DNA of 64,000 nt from Paenibacillus sonchi (GTDB taxonomy: Bacteria; Bacillota; Bacilli; Paenibacillales; Paenibacillaceae). The stretch spans positions 2,914,001 through 2,978,000 of the forward strand of contig NZ_CP068595.1 of assembly GCF_016772475.1 (NCBI RefSeq). Reading direction: 5' to 3'. Numbering within the stretch: the first letter of the stretch is position 1; every line of letters starts with the position of its first letter. Below, piece after piece: positions 34,864 to 43,546 of the stretch. Made by a program: the position numbers and the translations under genes. Under the pieces are notes generated by a model that was not told the DNA's origin, ran no database searches, and saw nothing but the letters and a program-made list of their open reading frames with translations.

Positions 34864-36252
34864 ATGGAGTATATAAGCACAAGAGGCAATGTAGAAGCTA
34901 AGGGCTTTATTGATACGGTTCTGATGGGGCTGGCGGATGACGGCGGGCTCATGGTGCCTTTTCAGATCCCGGTAATTTTCCCTGAGAAGCTGGCGGAATG
35001 GCGGAGCCTGAGCTTCCAGGAGCTGTTCCTTGAAATTTTCTCGTATTATACCAATGATGAAATTCCCTACGAAGATCTAAAAGAAATGGTCTACACCAGC
35101 TATGGCAATTTCCGCGCGCCGGAAGTAACGCCGCTGCATCAAGTGAATGATTCCTTGTATGTGCTGGAGCTGTTCCATGGGCCTACTTTTGCTTTCAAGG
35201 ATGTGGCGCTGCAGTTCATGGGCGAGCTGTATTCCTACATTTCCCGCAAGCGCGGCGAGGTTATTCATATCCTTGGCGCTACCTCGGGGGATACGGGGGC
35301 GGCTGCCATCCAGGGGGTCCGCGGCAAGGAAGGCATCAAGATCTGCATTCTGCATCCGCACGGCAAGGTCAGCAAGGTGCAGGAGCTGCAAATGACGACA
35401 GTGGACGACAGCAATGTGCTGAATCTGTCTGTTGAAGGCAATTTTGACGACTGCCAGAAGGTGATTAAGGAACTGTTCGCCGATCTGGATTTTAAGGGCA
35501 AATATCACCTGCGGGCGATCAACTCGATCAACTTCGTGCGTATTCTGGCGCAGACGGTCTATTATTTCTATGTCTATCTGCAAATTGAGGGCAGCGATAA
35601 GAAGAAGATCAACATCAGTGTGCCATCCGGCAATTTCGGCAATATTTTCTCCGGTTATTTGGCGAAGAAGATGGGATTGCCCATTCACAAGCTGATTATC
35701 GCCACGAATGAAAACAATATCCTGGAACGGTTCGTGAACACCGGTGAATATAAGCCGGGAAGCTTCACGAGCACCTACAGCCCTTCGATGGATATTCAGG
35801 TAGCCAGCAACTTTGAACGGTACCTCTATTACCTGGTGGGCGAGAATGCGGAGAAGCTCTCTGCCCATATGTCCAAGCTGCAGACCGAAGGGAAGATTAC
35901 GATCGCGGGCGAAGCACTGCAGCAGGTGCAGGCTGATTTTGCCGCGCTGGGTGTGAAGAACCAGCAGTGCCTGGATACGATCGGGAAGTACAATAAAGAG
36001 TATGATTATCTGCTCGACCCGCATACGGCCTGCGGCATTGCAGCATACGAGAAGTTTAACGGCACAGGGGAAACGGCCATTACTTTTGCGACAGCCCATC
36101 CGGCCAAATTTGACGAGGCTATCGCCCTGGTTGACATCAAGCAGGAGTTCCCGGAGCAGATCGCAGCCTTGTTCTCGCTGCCTCAGCACCAGAAGGTAGT
36201 AAAGCATGATAAAGATGTAATCGTACGCGAGCTGCAGGCTTTTTACGAATAG
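34864..36252 (+). CDS. thrC: threonine synthase (long, type II-like form)
   Basis: 462 residues. It converts O-phosphohomoserine to threonine with PLP. N-terminal MEYISTRGNVEAKGFIDTVLMGLADDGGLMVP is the long-form signature. The PLP lysine is K112 in HGPTFAFKDVALQF. LGATSGDTGAAAIQGVRGK binds the phosphate, followed by SVPSGNFGNIFSGYLAKKMGLP and LDPHTACGIAAYEK. ATG 34864 follows AGGAGG; an ATG at 34771 has no RBS. The leader shows no T-box. It stands apart from other threonine genes here. Confidence 0.93.
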   Translation: MEYISTRGNVEAKGFIDTVLMGLADDGGLMVPFQIPVIFPEKLAEWRSLSFQELFLEIFSYYTNDEIPYEDLKEMVYTSYGNFRAPEVTPLHQVNDSLYVLELFHGPTFAFKDVALQFMGELYSYISRKRGEVIHILGATSGDTGAAAIQGVRGKEGIKICILHPHGKVSKVQELQMTTVDDSNVLNLSVEGNFDDCQKVIKELFADLDFKGKYHLRAINSINFVRILAQTVYYFYVYLQIEGSDKKKINISVPSGNFGNIFSGYLAKKMGLPIHKLIIATNENNILERFVNTGEYKPGSFTSTYSPSMDIQVASNFERYLYYLVGENAEKLSAHMSKLQTEGKITIAGEALQQVQADFAALGVKNQQCLDTIGKYNKEYDYLLDPHTACGIAAYEKFNGTGETAITFATAHPAKFDEAIALVDIKQEFPEQIAALFSLPQHQKVVKHDKDVIVRELQAFYE

Positions 36253-36293
36253 AGCAGTCTCCCGGCTGTCTTCTGCAAGCTCCATATTACTGT

Positions 36294-36330
36294 AACGGCC
36301 CCCGTTCTTGGGATAAGAACGGGGGCCGTT
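36294..36330. terminator. strong bidirectional terminator
   Basis: A 16-bp perfect stem AACGGCCCCCGTTCTT / AAGAACGGGGGCCGTT with a 5-nt loop, between convergent thrC and the PucR-type regulator. Confidence 0.85.
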
Positions 36331-36349
36331 TGGCGTAGAAAAGGCATCT

Positions 36350-37633
36350 TCACCGCAGCGGCAAAGAGGAGGAATTCTGCCGTTTCCGGGATTTTTGGCA
36401 ATAGTCGGCGATTTTATAAGAAATATAATAGGCCAGCATTTTTTCGGAGTCAGAGAAGCTGGTATCAAGCAGCCTGCTGATATGATCCAGCTTATATCTG
36501 AGGGTATTCCGGTGAATATACAGTTCTTCGGCAGTGAGCTGCATGTTGCGGTTATTTTTGAGATAGACGAAGAAGGTATGGTACAGGTTGGATTGATGAG
36601 CAGCATCATATTCCTGCAGCTTCAGCAGCTCGGGATCGCGGTAGCCGGGTTCCTCCATGGACAGGGCATCGGCAGATAGCAGCTCGTAGAGATGAATATC
36701 GGAGTAGAAGGTCAGCTGCTGCCCGGGGCAGAGAATGCCGCCGATCCGGATCGCGTTTAGGGACTGGAGATAATGCGTCCTGCACTGGGAAAGATTGGAG
36801 AAGCTGCTGCTGACCCCAAGGATGATTCCGGACTGGGCCAAAAATTCCCGCAGATGGGTAGAGATGAGCTCTTTGGACAGCTCCCCGTCATGAATCATCA
36901 CAATATGTCCTTCATAATAGGTGAAAGGGCTGCCGGGAAACAGTTGTTGTAAACGCTCTCTTAAAAAGCCGTCATAATGTCCTGAACGTTCATAGCGGGA
37001 AAGGTCGAACAACAGCACAAGCAGCTGCTGGCCGAACCTCAAGCCTGCGCTTTTCAATCTGTCTCTAATGACATGGCTGTCCTGAAACTGCTGATCCAGC
37101 AGTCCGCAGATGAAATCCTCCACCTTCATATTCCTCGTGTTGCGGTAGTAGCTGCTCTTGCCCATCTCTTCCCCCAGGATGGTGGCGGCAATGGCCAGCA
37201 GTTCCTTGTCTTGGGGACGGAGAGGTTGCTTGCAGCCAAGAAGCAGCACGTTCCCGACCGGTTTGCTGCCTATTTTGATCTTGGAGATCAGCTTGGTGTT
37301 TGCGGTTTCCTCGCAAGTGACTTCATATGACTCGTCGGCCTGCTTTCCCCGCCGGACACTGTCCAGCTTGTTCACAGCCGCAATAAAGTCGTAAGAGCAG
37401 TAACCCTTGCGGATGTTCTCGCTCCATAAGTAATCGGCAATCTCATCCGGGTCAGAGTGGGCCACGATTTTGAAGCTGGAATCAAATACAATGACGGGAT
37501 TGCGCAGGAGCGCTGCAGCGGTCTGTACGATGGCGGGCAGGCCTGCGCCTGAAATGTAAGCCGTGAATAAGGAGGCGGTATAATGCTCCCTTTCAATCTG
37601 GTCCAGCCGCAGTTCATCTAGAGAAACATCCAT
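36350..37633 (-). CDS. PucR/CdaR-type transcriptional regulator
   Basis: 427 residues from ATG 37633 (AAGGGTGAT upstream); a start at 37675 is possible but would run into the palindromic operator. An N-terminal sensory region of about 150 residues (PVIVFDSSFKIVAHSDPDEI, GAF-like), a middle GGDEF-like/CdaR segment, and a C-terminal PucR helix-turn-helix (LYHTFFVYLKNNRNMQLTAEELYIHRNTLRYKLDHISRLL). Such regulators usually activate catabolic genes when an unusual substrate is present. It is divergent from the ene-reductase operon, its likely target. Confidence 0.85.
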   Translation of the reverse strand: MDVSLDELRLDQIEREHYTASLFTAYISGAGLPAIVQTAAALLRNPVIVFDSSFKIVAHSDPDEIADYLWSENIRKGYCSYDFIAAVNKLDSVRRGKQADESYEVTCEETANTKLISKIKIGSKPVGNVLLLGCKQPLRPQDKELLAIAATILGEEMGKSSYYRNTRNMKVEDFICGLLDQQFQDSHVIRDRLKSAGLRFGQQLLVLLFDLSRYERSGHYDGFLRERLQQLFPGSPFTYYEGHIVMIHDGELSKELISTHLREFLAQSGIILGVSSSFSNLSQCRTHYLQSLNAIRIGGILCPGQQLTFYSDIHLYELLSADALSMEEPGYRDPELLKLQEYDAAHQSNLYHTFFVYLKNNRNMQLTAEELYIHRNTLRYKLDHISRLLDTSFSDSEKMLAYYISYKIADYCQKSRKRQNSSSLPLR

Positions 37634-37667
37634 GGGGATCACCCTTTTTGAGGAGTTTTTTTTATCA

Positions 37668-37684
37668 TAGTGCACAATGCACTA
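37668..37684. promoter_or_regulatory. palindromic operator candidate between regulator and ene-reductase operon
   Basis: TAGTGCA-CAA-TGCACTA, 7-3-7 perfect symmetry, in the 132-bp divergent spacer. A natural target for the PucR-type protein. Confidence 0.5.
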
Positions 37685-37765
37685 GAAAGAAGTGATTTTT
37701 GGTTCTTGTTCATATATTCACAAAGTTTGGGGGGGACTTACACTGATGGTGGAGGTGCTAAGCAG

Positions 37766-39706
37766 ATGAAATACGAGAAACTGTGGGCCGCAGGGAATAT
37801 TGGCCGCCTTAAGCTGAAGAACAGGATTGTCATGCCGGCCATGGGCACATCGCTGGCTGCGGCCAGCGGAGAAGCTTCGGATGAAATGATCGCTTTCTAT
37901 GAGGAGCGTGCAGCAGGAGGCTGCGGCCTGATCATTACTGAAATTACCCGGGTGGACAATGAGACAGGGGTGGGCACGCCTAACCAATTGAACGCAAGCG
38001 ATCTGCTGTTTGTTCCCCGGTTGGAGAAGCTGGCCAGGGCGGTACATCGTCATGACAGCAAAATATTTCTCCAGCTCCAGCATCCGGGCCGGCAAAACCA
38101 CGGGCGGCTGATCGGCGGCAGGCAGATCGTTGCCCCAAGTGCGGTGATGTCTTCAGCCATCGGAGAAATGCCCCGGGAACTGTCGACCCAAGAGGTAGAA
38201 GAACTGGTGCGGAAATTTGTTTTTGCAGCCTGCATCGCCCAAACTGCGGGGATAGATGGAGTCGAAATCCACGGCGCCCACGGGTATCTGGTTGGACAGT
38301 TCCTAAGTCCGCTTACGAATTTGAGAACTGACAAATACGGAGGTCCGCTTGAGGGCAGAATGTTGTTCCTGACGGAGATTGTGCGCGGCATTAAGCAGGC
38401 CTGCGGGGCAGGGTTCCCGGTCTCCGTCCGCATTGACGGCGATGAATTTGTTCCGGGAGGCATTACCCTGGATGAGGCGCTTGATACCGCGAAGCATCTG
38501 GAGAGCCTCGGTGTGGATTGCATCAATGTAAGCAGCGGTACTTATGAATCGTCGAATACGATAATTGAGCCGATTTCCTATCCGCAGGGGTGGAAAAAAC
38601 ACCTCGCCGCAGCCATGAAGCAGGCGGTTCAAATTCCGGTGATCGCTTGCGATGTCATCCGCAAGCCTGAATTCGCGGAGAGTCTGCTCCAGGAAGGGAA
38701 CACGGATTTTGTGGCGGTCGGCAGAGCCCAGCTGGCCGATCCGGAATGGGGCAACAAAGCGGCAGCGGGAAAGGAAGCGGGGATCAGAACCTGCATTTCC
38801 TGCCTGTACTGCATCCAGGAAGTGATGGAGTGCAAGGTCATCAAGTGTGCCGTCAATGCCAGAGCCGGCCGGGAGCTTGAATTTGCCGGACCGGCGAAGG
38901 ACGGCAAAAGCAGAGCGGTGGCGGTAATCGGCGGCGGACCAGCGGGCATGGAGGCTGCGCGGATTCTGGCGCAGCGGGAGTTCAAGCCGGTGTTGTTCGA
39001 AGCCAGGGATGTGCTCGGAGGCAGTGTAGAGCTGGGGAGCCGGCCGCCGCTGAAGGAGAAGCTGAACTGGTTCATCGGCAATATGCAGCATCAGCTGGAG
39101 CAGCTGGAAGTTGATGTCCGTCTCTCTACGAAACCTACGCTGAAGCAATTGAAGGAGCTTGAGCCGTATGCGGTATTGGTGGCTACCGGGGCGCAGCCGG
39201 TTATACCGGCTATTCCGGGAGTGGATAAGGCGGCGGTCTGTACGGTTGTTGATGTCCTCGGCGGCAAGGCTGTGATCAGCAACCAGCGGGCCGTTGTGAT
39301 CGGCTCCGGCATGACCGGCCTGGAAACCGCCGAATACCTTGTGGACAGAGGGAACCGGGTCACGGTAGTGGAGATGCAGCCGCGGATCGGTCCGGATGCC
39401 TATCTCCCGAATCTGATCGACATCGTTACCCGGCTGAAAAAGTCCGGCGTCGAGCTGCTTGCTTCAACGAAGCTGGTAGAGGTGAAGGACGGGTCTATCG
39501 TGCTTGAGAACACCTCCACGGGCGAAGTCACGGAAAGAGAAGCCGATGCCGTGGTTTTGTCCATTGGAGTTGCGCCGGAGTCTTCCTTCACGGAAGAGCT
39601 TAAGCAGGCTTTACCGAATGTGAAGGTGATCGGCGATGCCGGCCGGCCCGGCAGAATCGGGCAGGCGATTCAGAGCGGCTTCGAAACGGCTTATATGCTG
39701 CATTGA
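37766..39706 (+). CDS. Old-yellow-enzyme/enoate-reductase family NADH:flavin oxidoreductase with NAD(P)-binding module
   Basis: 646 residues, cytoplasmic. Residues 1-350 are an FMN-binding TIM barrel (RIVMPAMGTSLA, LQLQHPGRQ, VEIHGAHGYLVGQFLSPLTNLRTDKYGG, SVRIDGDEFVPGG, VAVGRAQLADPEW). A cysteine cluster for a 4Fe-4S centre follows at about 350-370 (CISCLYCIQEVMECKVIKC). Residues about 390-646 form FAD/NAD-binding folds (AVIGGGPAGMEAARIL, AVVIGSGMTGLETAEYLVDRG). This is the 2,4-dienoyl-CoA/2-enoate reductase architecture; it reduces activated C=C bonds. ATG 37766 follows GGAGGT. First gene of a three-gene operon with a decarboxylase-like protein and an SDR. The real substrate is unknown. Confidence 0.88.
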   Translation: MKYEKLWAAGNIGRLKLKNRIVMPAMGTSLAAASGEASDEMIAFYEERAAGGCGLIITEITRVDNETGVGTPNQLNASDLLFVPRLEKLARAVHRHDSKIFLQLQHPGRQNHGRLIGGRQIVAPSAVMSSAIGEMPRELSTQEVEELVRKFVFAACIAQTAGIDGVEIHGAHGYLVGQFLSPLTNLRTDKYGGPLEGRMLFLTEIVRGIKQACGAGFPVSVRIDGDEFVPGGITLDEALDTAKHLESLGVDCINVSSGTYESSNTIIEPISYPQGWKKHLAAAMKQAVQIPVIACDVIRKPEFAESLLQEGNTDFVAVGRAQLADPEWGNKAAAGKEAGIRTCISCLYCIQEVMECKVIKCAVNARAGRELEFAGPAKDGKSRAVAVIGGGPAGMEAARILAQREFKPVLFEARDVLGGSVELGSRPPLKEKLNWFIGNMQHQLEQLEVDVRLSTKPTLKQLKELEPYAVLVATGAQPVIPAIPGVDKAAVCTVVDVLGGKAVISNQRAVVIGSGMTGLETAEYLVDRGNRVTVVEMQPRIGPDAYLPNLIDIVTRLKKSGVELLASTKLVEVKDGSIVLENTSTGEVTEREADAVVLSIGVAPESSFTEELKQALPNVKVIGDAGRPGRIGQAIQSGFETAYMLH

Positions 39707-39729
39707 TACCAATTATAGGAGGTACAGTC

Positions 39730-40539
39730 ATGGGGAGTTTTGTAAAAAGTATCACGGATATCCAGAAGTATGGAGGCAAACCGACCACTTTTTATGATGC
39801 GGAGATGCTGACGGTGTATTGGGAAACGAAGCCTGAAATCATCGCGCGTCTGCTTCCGAAGCCGCTGAAGCCTGCCAGCAGGCCGCTGGTTAACGCTTTT
39901 GTAGCCAATTATCCGGCGACGAACTTCTGTCCGCCTTACCGCGAAGCCGGATTGTTCGTGCTGGCGGACTATAACGGCCAGTTAGGCAACTATTGCCTGT
40001 CGATGCCGATTACGAGTGATATCGGCATGGCAATGGGCCGGGAAGTCTGCGGCCTGCCCAAAAAAATGGCCGGTATCTCCCTGAACCACGCAGAAGGCTT
40101 CATGGGCGGGACGATCAGCCGGCACGGCATTGATTTTGTCAGCATGGAGGCGCGGATAGGGGACAGGTTCAATGACAGTGCAGCCGGGGAAATCCTGAAC
40201 GAATATTATGGCAAGGACATTCCGCTGTACAACATCAAATATGCCAACGCCATTGACGGAAGCGGCTTTGATCTGATGCCGGTGCTGGTTACACAACGCC
40301 TGGTCAGCGACGTCAAGGTCTATAAGGCGGCTGAGGCTGCGATAACCTTCCGGGATTCCCCGCATGATCCTTGGAGCGAGCTTGAAGTCGTCCATATGCT
40401 GGGGGCCGTCTATACCGTAAGTACAAATGTGCTCGAAAAAGGCCGGGTGTTAGAACCGCTGCATCCCATGGAGTTCCTGCCTTACTGCTATCTCCGCTGG
40501 GACTGGTGGGAGAATAAGCTGCAGTCCGGGGCGTTGTGA
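39730..40539 (+). CDS. acetoacetate decarboxylase-family protein
   Basis: 269 residues. ADC fold signatures: TVYWETKPEIIARLLPKPLKPASRPLVNAFVANYPATNF, SDIGMAMGREVCGLPKKMAGISL (with candidate Schiff-base lysines), and RDSPHDPWSELEVVHMLGAVYT. True ADCs remove CO2 from acetoacetate, but many relatives (ADC-like superfamily) act as aldolases, dehydratases or hydrolases on keto acids. ATG 39730 follows TTATAGGAGG. Its partners (ene-reductase and SDR) suggest a pathway on a beta-keto or alpha,beta-unsaturated acid. That is inference. Confidence 0.82.
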   Translation: MGSFVKSITDIQKYGGKPTTFYDAEMLTVYWETKPEIIARLLPKPLKPASRPLVNAFVANYPATNFCPPYREAGLFVLADYNGQLGNYCLSMPITSDIGMAMGREVCGLPKKMAGISLNHAEGFMGGTISRHGIDFVSMEARIGDRFNDSAAGEILNEYYGKDIPLYNIKYANAIDGSGFDLMPVLVTQRLVSDVKVYKAAEAAITFRDSPHDPWSELEVVHMLGAVYTVSTNVLEKGRVLEPLHPMEFLPYCYLRWDWWENKLQSGAL

Positions 40540-40590
40540 ACGGGAAATCCCATGAAGGCGAAGCTTACAACATTTATAGGAGGTTAAACG

Positions 40591-41364
40591 ATGACCCATC
40601 TTTTTGATTTAACCGGGAAGAAAGCTGTCATTGCAGGGGCGTCCAGCGGAATCGGGGTACAATTCGCCGAGATGCTGGCCGGACAAGGGGCGGATGTCGC
40701 GATTTTGGCGAGAAGATATGACAAGCTTGCCGCGGTGGCGGAGGAGATCGGAGCCAAATACCCGGAACGCAGAATAATCCCCATCCAGTGCGATGTGCGA
40801 AAAGAGGACCAGATTATAGAAGCTGTCCGGAAGGTTATGGATGCTTTTGGCCAAATTGATATTCTGCTGAATAACGCCGGTGTCGTGGACGCCGTGCCGA
40901 TTGAAGCGCTGGAGGAGGAGGCCTGGGACCGGGTGCTGGATACGGATTTGAAGGGAGTCTTCCTCATGTCCAAACATGTCATCCGGCATATGAAGGAGCG
41001 GAAATACGGCAAAATTATCAATACCGCCTCAATGCTGGGGCTTACCGCCTCCGCTTCGGTCCCTACGCATTCCTACAATGCAGCCAAAGGGGGAGTGATC
41101 CACCTGACCCGGGGAGTGGCGGCTACGTATGCCAAATACGGAATTACCGTCAATGCGATCGGCCCAAGCTTATTCCGCAGTGAAATGACGGAGAATACAC
41201 TGTTCACGGAACAAGCGCTGAAAATGTATAATGCCGTTTGCCCGATGGGCCGCCCCGGAAACCCGGGTGAGCTGAACGGCGCGGTGCTCTATTTTGCCTC
41301 GGATGCTTCCAGCTATACTACCGGCCAGACCCTGTTCGTAGACGGTGGATGGACGATCATATAA
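40591..41364 (+). CDS. short-chain dehydrogenase/reductase
   Basis: 257 residues, classical SDR. Cofactor-binding AGASSGIG at about 15-22, NNAG, catalytic Ser in INTASMLGL, catalytic Tyr and Lys in YNAAKGG, and C-terminal TGQTLFVDGG. The RBS block TTATAGGAGG is the same as that before the preceding gene. Probably interconverts a keto and hydroxy group in the pathway of this operon. After its stop a further TTTATAGGAAGGAG occurs with no gene behind it. Confidence 0.9.
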   Translation: MTHLFDLTGKKAVIAGASSGIGVQFAEMLAGQGADVAILARRYDKLAAVAEEIGAKYPERRIIPIQCDVRKEDQIIEAVRKVMDAFGQIDILLNNAGVVDAVPIEALEEEAWDRVLDTDLKGVFLMSKHVIRHMKERKYGKIINTASMLGLTASASVPTHSYNAAKGGVIHLTRGVAATYAKYGITVNAIGPSLFRSEMTENTLFTEQALKMYNAVCPMGRPGNPGELNGAVLYFASDASSYTTGQTLFVDGGWTII

Positions 41365-41384
41365 TTTATAGGAAGGAGTAAGGA

Positions 41385-41413
41385 GCGCCTGCAGGGATGC
41401 AGGTGCTTTTTTT
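41385..41413 (+). terminator. terminator of the ene-reductase operon
   Basis: GCGCCTGCA / TGCAGGTGC (one G-U pair), 4-nt loop, seven Ts. Confidence 0.8.
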
Positions 41414-41435
41414 CACATTCTCAAACAGCAGAATT

Positions 41436-41464
41436 TGTCGGAAAATTGTCCGGAAAAGTGGACA
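41436..41464. promoter_or_regulatory. tandem repeat / palindrome upstream of the Gfo/Idh gene
   Basis: TGTCGGAAAATTG and TGTCCGGAAAAGTG follow each other directly. The second copy also forms the inverted repeat TGTCC-N8-GGACA (41447-41464). Candidate regulator binding site. Confidence 0.35.
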
Positions 41465-41530
41465 TCACTACCCTGGAGTGAGAAAATAGCATGTAGAGTC
41501 AGTACGAACTAAAAAGGACGGGATCACTTC

Positions 41531-42517
41531 ATGACAATTCGATTCGGGGTTATTGGAACCAACTGGATTACAGACCGTTTCATTCAAGCGGGTCTTGAGA
41601 ATGAGGAATTTATCCTTACTGCTGTATACTCCCGTACAGAGGAGAAGGGGCGCGATTTTGCGGCAAAATATGCTGGCGCTTCCATATATACGAATCTGGA
41701 GAAAATGGTGGCCAGCGGGGAAGTGGATGCGGTATATATTGCCAGCCCCAATTCGATGCATGCTGAACATGCGCTTGTCTGTATGAACCACGGGAAGCAT
41801 GTGATCTGTGAAAAGCCTGCGGCCTCCAACAGCGCGGAGCTGCGGTCGATGATCGAAGCGGCGCGGGACAACGATGTGCTGTTTATGGAAGCGATGAAAT
41901 CCACCTTTATGCCGAACTTCGGGGTGATCCAGGACAACCTGTACAAGCTGGGACAGGTGCGCCGTTATTTTGCGGGTTATTGTCAATATTCATCGAGATA
42001 TGATGCTTACCGCCAGGGGACCGTGCTGAACGCTTTCAATCCGGCCTTCTCCAACGGTTCCCTGATGGATCTGGGCATCTATTGCCTGTATCCGATGGTG
42101 GCGCTGTTCGGCAAACCGGAGTCGGTGCGGGCGGTAGGCCTGATGCTGGCTTCCGGCGTAGACGGCGAGGGCAGCATTGTGATGCGTTATCCGGATATGG
42201 ATGCTGTAGTCATGCATTCCAAGATTGCCGACTCTTATCTGCCTGCCGAAATCCAGGGGGAGAATGGCACGATGGTGATCGACAAGATCAACCAGCCTTA
42301 CCAGGTCAAAATCCACTACCGCGACGGTACGGTGGAGGAACTTACCCTGCCGCAGGTATTCGAGCCGATGTATTATGAGGTGGAGGAATTTATCCGCCTG
42401 ATCCGGAGCGGGCAGCGCGAGAGCAGTGTGAACAGCCATGCCAATTCGCTTGCAGTCGCTGAGGTCATGGAGGAAGCCAGAGCACAGATCGGCCTCCGCT
42501 ATGCCTCGGACCTGTAG
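41531..42517 (+). CDS. Gfo/Idh/MocA-family NAD(P)-dependent oxidoreductase
   Basis: 328 residues. N-terminal Rossmann fold FGVIGTNWITDRFI, VDAVYIASPNSMHAEHALVCMNHGKHVICEKPAA with the EKP cofactor/catalytic motif, then the alpha/beta domain (LMDLGIYCLYPMVALFG). The family oxidises or epimerises sugars, inositols or related diols; no substrate can be assigned. The radical SAM gene follows at 39 bp, probably cotranscribed. Confidence 0.9.
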   Translation: MTIRFGVIGTNWITDRFIQAGLENEEFILTAVYSRTEEKGRDFAAKYAGASIYTNLEKMVASGEVDAVYIASPNSMHAEHALVCMNHGKHVICEKPAASNSAELRSMIEAARDNDVLFMEAMKSTFMPNFGVIQDNLYKLGQVRRYFAGYCQYSSRYDAYRQGTVLNAFNPAFSNGSLMDLGIYCLYPMVALFGKPESVRAVGLMLASGVDGEGSIVMRYPDMDAVVMHSKIADSYLPAEIQGENGTMVIDKINQPYQVKIHYRDGTVEELTLPQVFEPMYYEVEEFIRLIRSGQRESSVNSHANSLAVAEVMEEARAQIGLRYASDL

Positions 42518-42556
42518 CTGAAGCCTTTGAACGAATTTTGAAATGGGGAGCGGAAC

Positions 42557-43432
42557 TTGAAAACTTTTAAAAAAGTCTACATCGAGATTACAAGTGTCTG
42601 CAACCTGGCTTGCAGCTTCTGCCCGCCCACGGAGCGGCAGAAAAACTTCATGAAGCTGGATACCTTTAATACCATTCTCGATGAGATCAAACCCCACAGC
42701 AATCATATCTATCTGCATGTCAAAGGCGAGCCGCTGCTGCATCCGAAGCTTGGCGAGCTGCTGGATGCCGCCCACGCCAAAGGGTTCAGGGTCAACATCA
42801 CGACCAACGGGACACTGATTCATAAGGCTGGACCGAAGCTGCTCGGCAAGCCGGCGCTGCGGCAGATGAATTTCTCGCTGCACAGCTTCGACGGCCATGC
42901 GGGCTCGGAGAACCGGGAGGGATATGTGTCGGAGATTATTTCTTTTGTGCGTGAGGTCACGGCCCAGGGCGTTATTGTCTCCTTCCGGCTGTGGAATCTG
43001 ACCGAGGACAACCGGACGAATCTGGAGAAGCAGCGCAACCGCGAGACGCTGGCGCTGCTGGAGGAAGCCTTCAATCTGGATTTCAACATTGAAGAAAAGG
43101 TGGTGCCCGGCAGCGGGGTGAAGATTGCCCCGCGCGTCTATCTGAACCAGGACCACGAGTTCAGATGGCCTGCCTTAAGCGAGCCGGAGGATGACGGCAA
43201 AGGCTTCTGCCACGCGCTGCGCAGCCAGGCGGCGGTGCTGGTCGACGGCACGGTGGTCCCGTGCTGTCTGGATGGCGAGGGCGTAATCAACCTCGGCAAT
43301 CTCCATGAGAAGCCGTTCTCCGAGATTATCGAGGGCGAACGCGCGAACAATCTGTTCTATGGCTTCTCCCGCCGGGAAGCGGTAGAGGAGCTGTGCCGCA
43401 AATGCGGGTACCGGCAGCGGTTCGGGACGTAG
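42557..43432 (+). CDS. radical SAM protein with C-terminal cysteine (SPASM-like) region
   Basis: 291 residues from TTG 42557 (RBS GGGGAGCGG). The N-terminal CxxxCxxC (C15, C19, C22 in SVCNLACSFCPP) binds the SAM-cleaving 4Fe-4S cluster. GEPLLHPKL and TTNGTL follow the radical SAM barrel pattern. The C-terminus has extra cysteines (GFCHALRSQAAVLVDGTVVPCCLDGEGVINLGN and LCRKCGYRQ), as in SPASM/twitch proteins that hold auxiliary clusters and modify peptides or sugars. No precursor peptide is evident nearby. Cotranscribed with the Gfo/Idh gene. Confidence 0.87.
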   Translation: MKTFKKVYIEITSVCNLACSFCPPTERQKNFMKLDTFNTILDEIKPHSNHIYLHVKGEPLLHPKLGELLDAAHAKGFRVNITTNGTLIHKAGPKLLGKPALRQMNFSLHSFDGHAGSENREGYVSEIISFVREVTAQGVIVSFRLWNLTEDNRTNLEKQRNRETLALLEEAFNLDFNIEEKVVPGSGVKIAPRVYLNQDHEFRWPALSEPEDDGKGFCHALRSQAAVLVDGTVVPCCLDGEGVINLGNLHEKPFSEIIEGERANNLFYGFSRREAVEELCRKCGYRQRFGT

Positions 43433-43501
43433 AGCTGTTCTATGAAATAGAAGTACACGAACATTTATAAGAATTACGGATACGGCCGATATTGATATTG
43501 A

Positions 43502-43529
43502 ATATACTTTTTTTAGTATATGCATATAC
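43502..43529. promoter_or_regulatory. overlapping AT-rich palindromes upstream of the coiled-coil gene
   Basis: ATATACT-T6-AGTATAT (43502-43521) overlaps the perfect 14-bp palindrome GTATATGCATATAC (43516-43529), ending 17 bp before the start codon. Possible operator or promoter element. Confidence 0.4.
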
Positions 43530-43546
43530 AATTTAGGAGGTAACCT

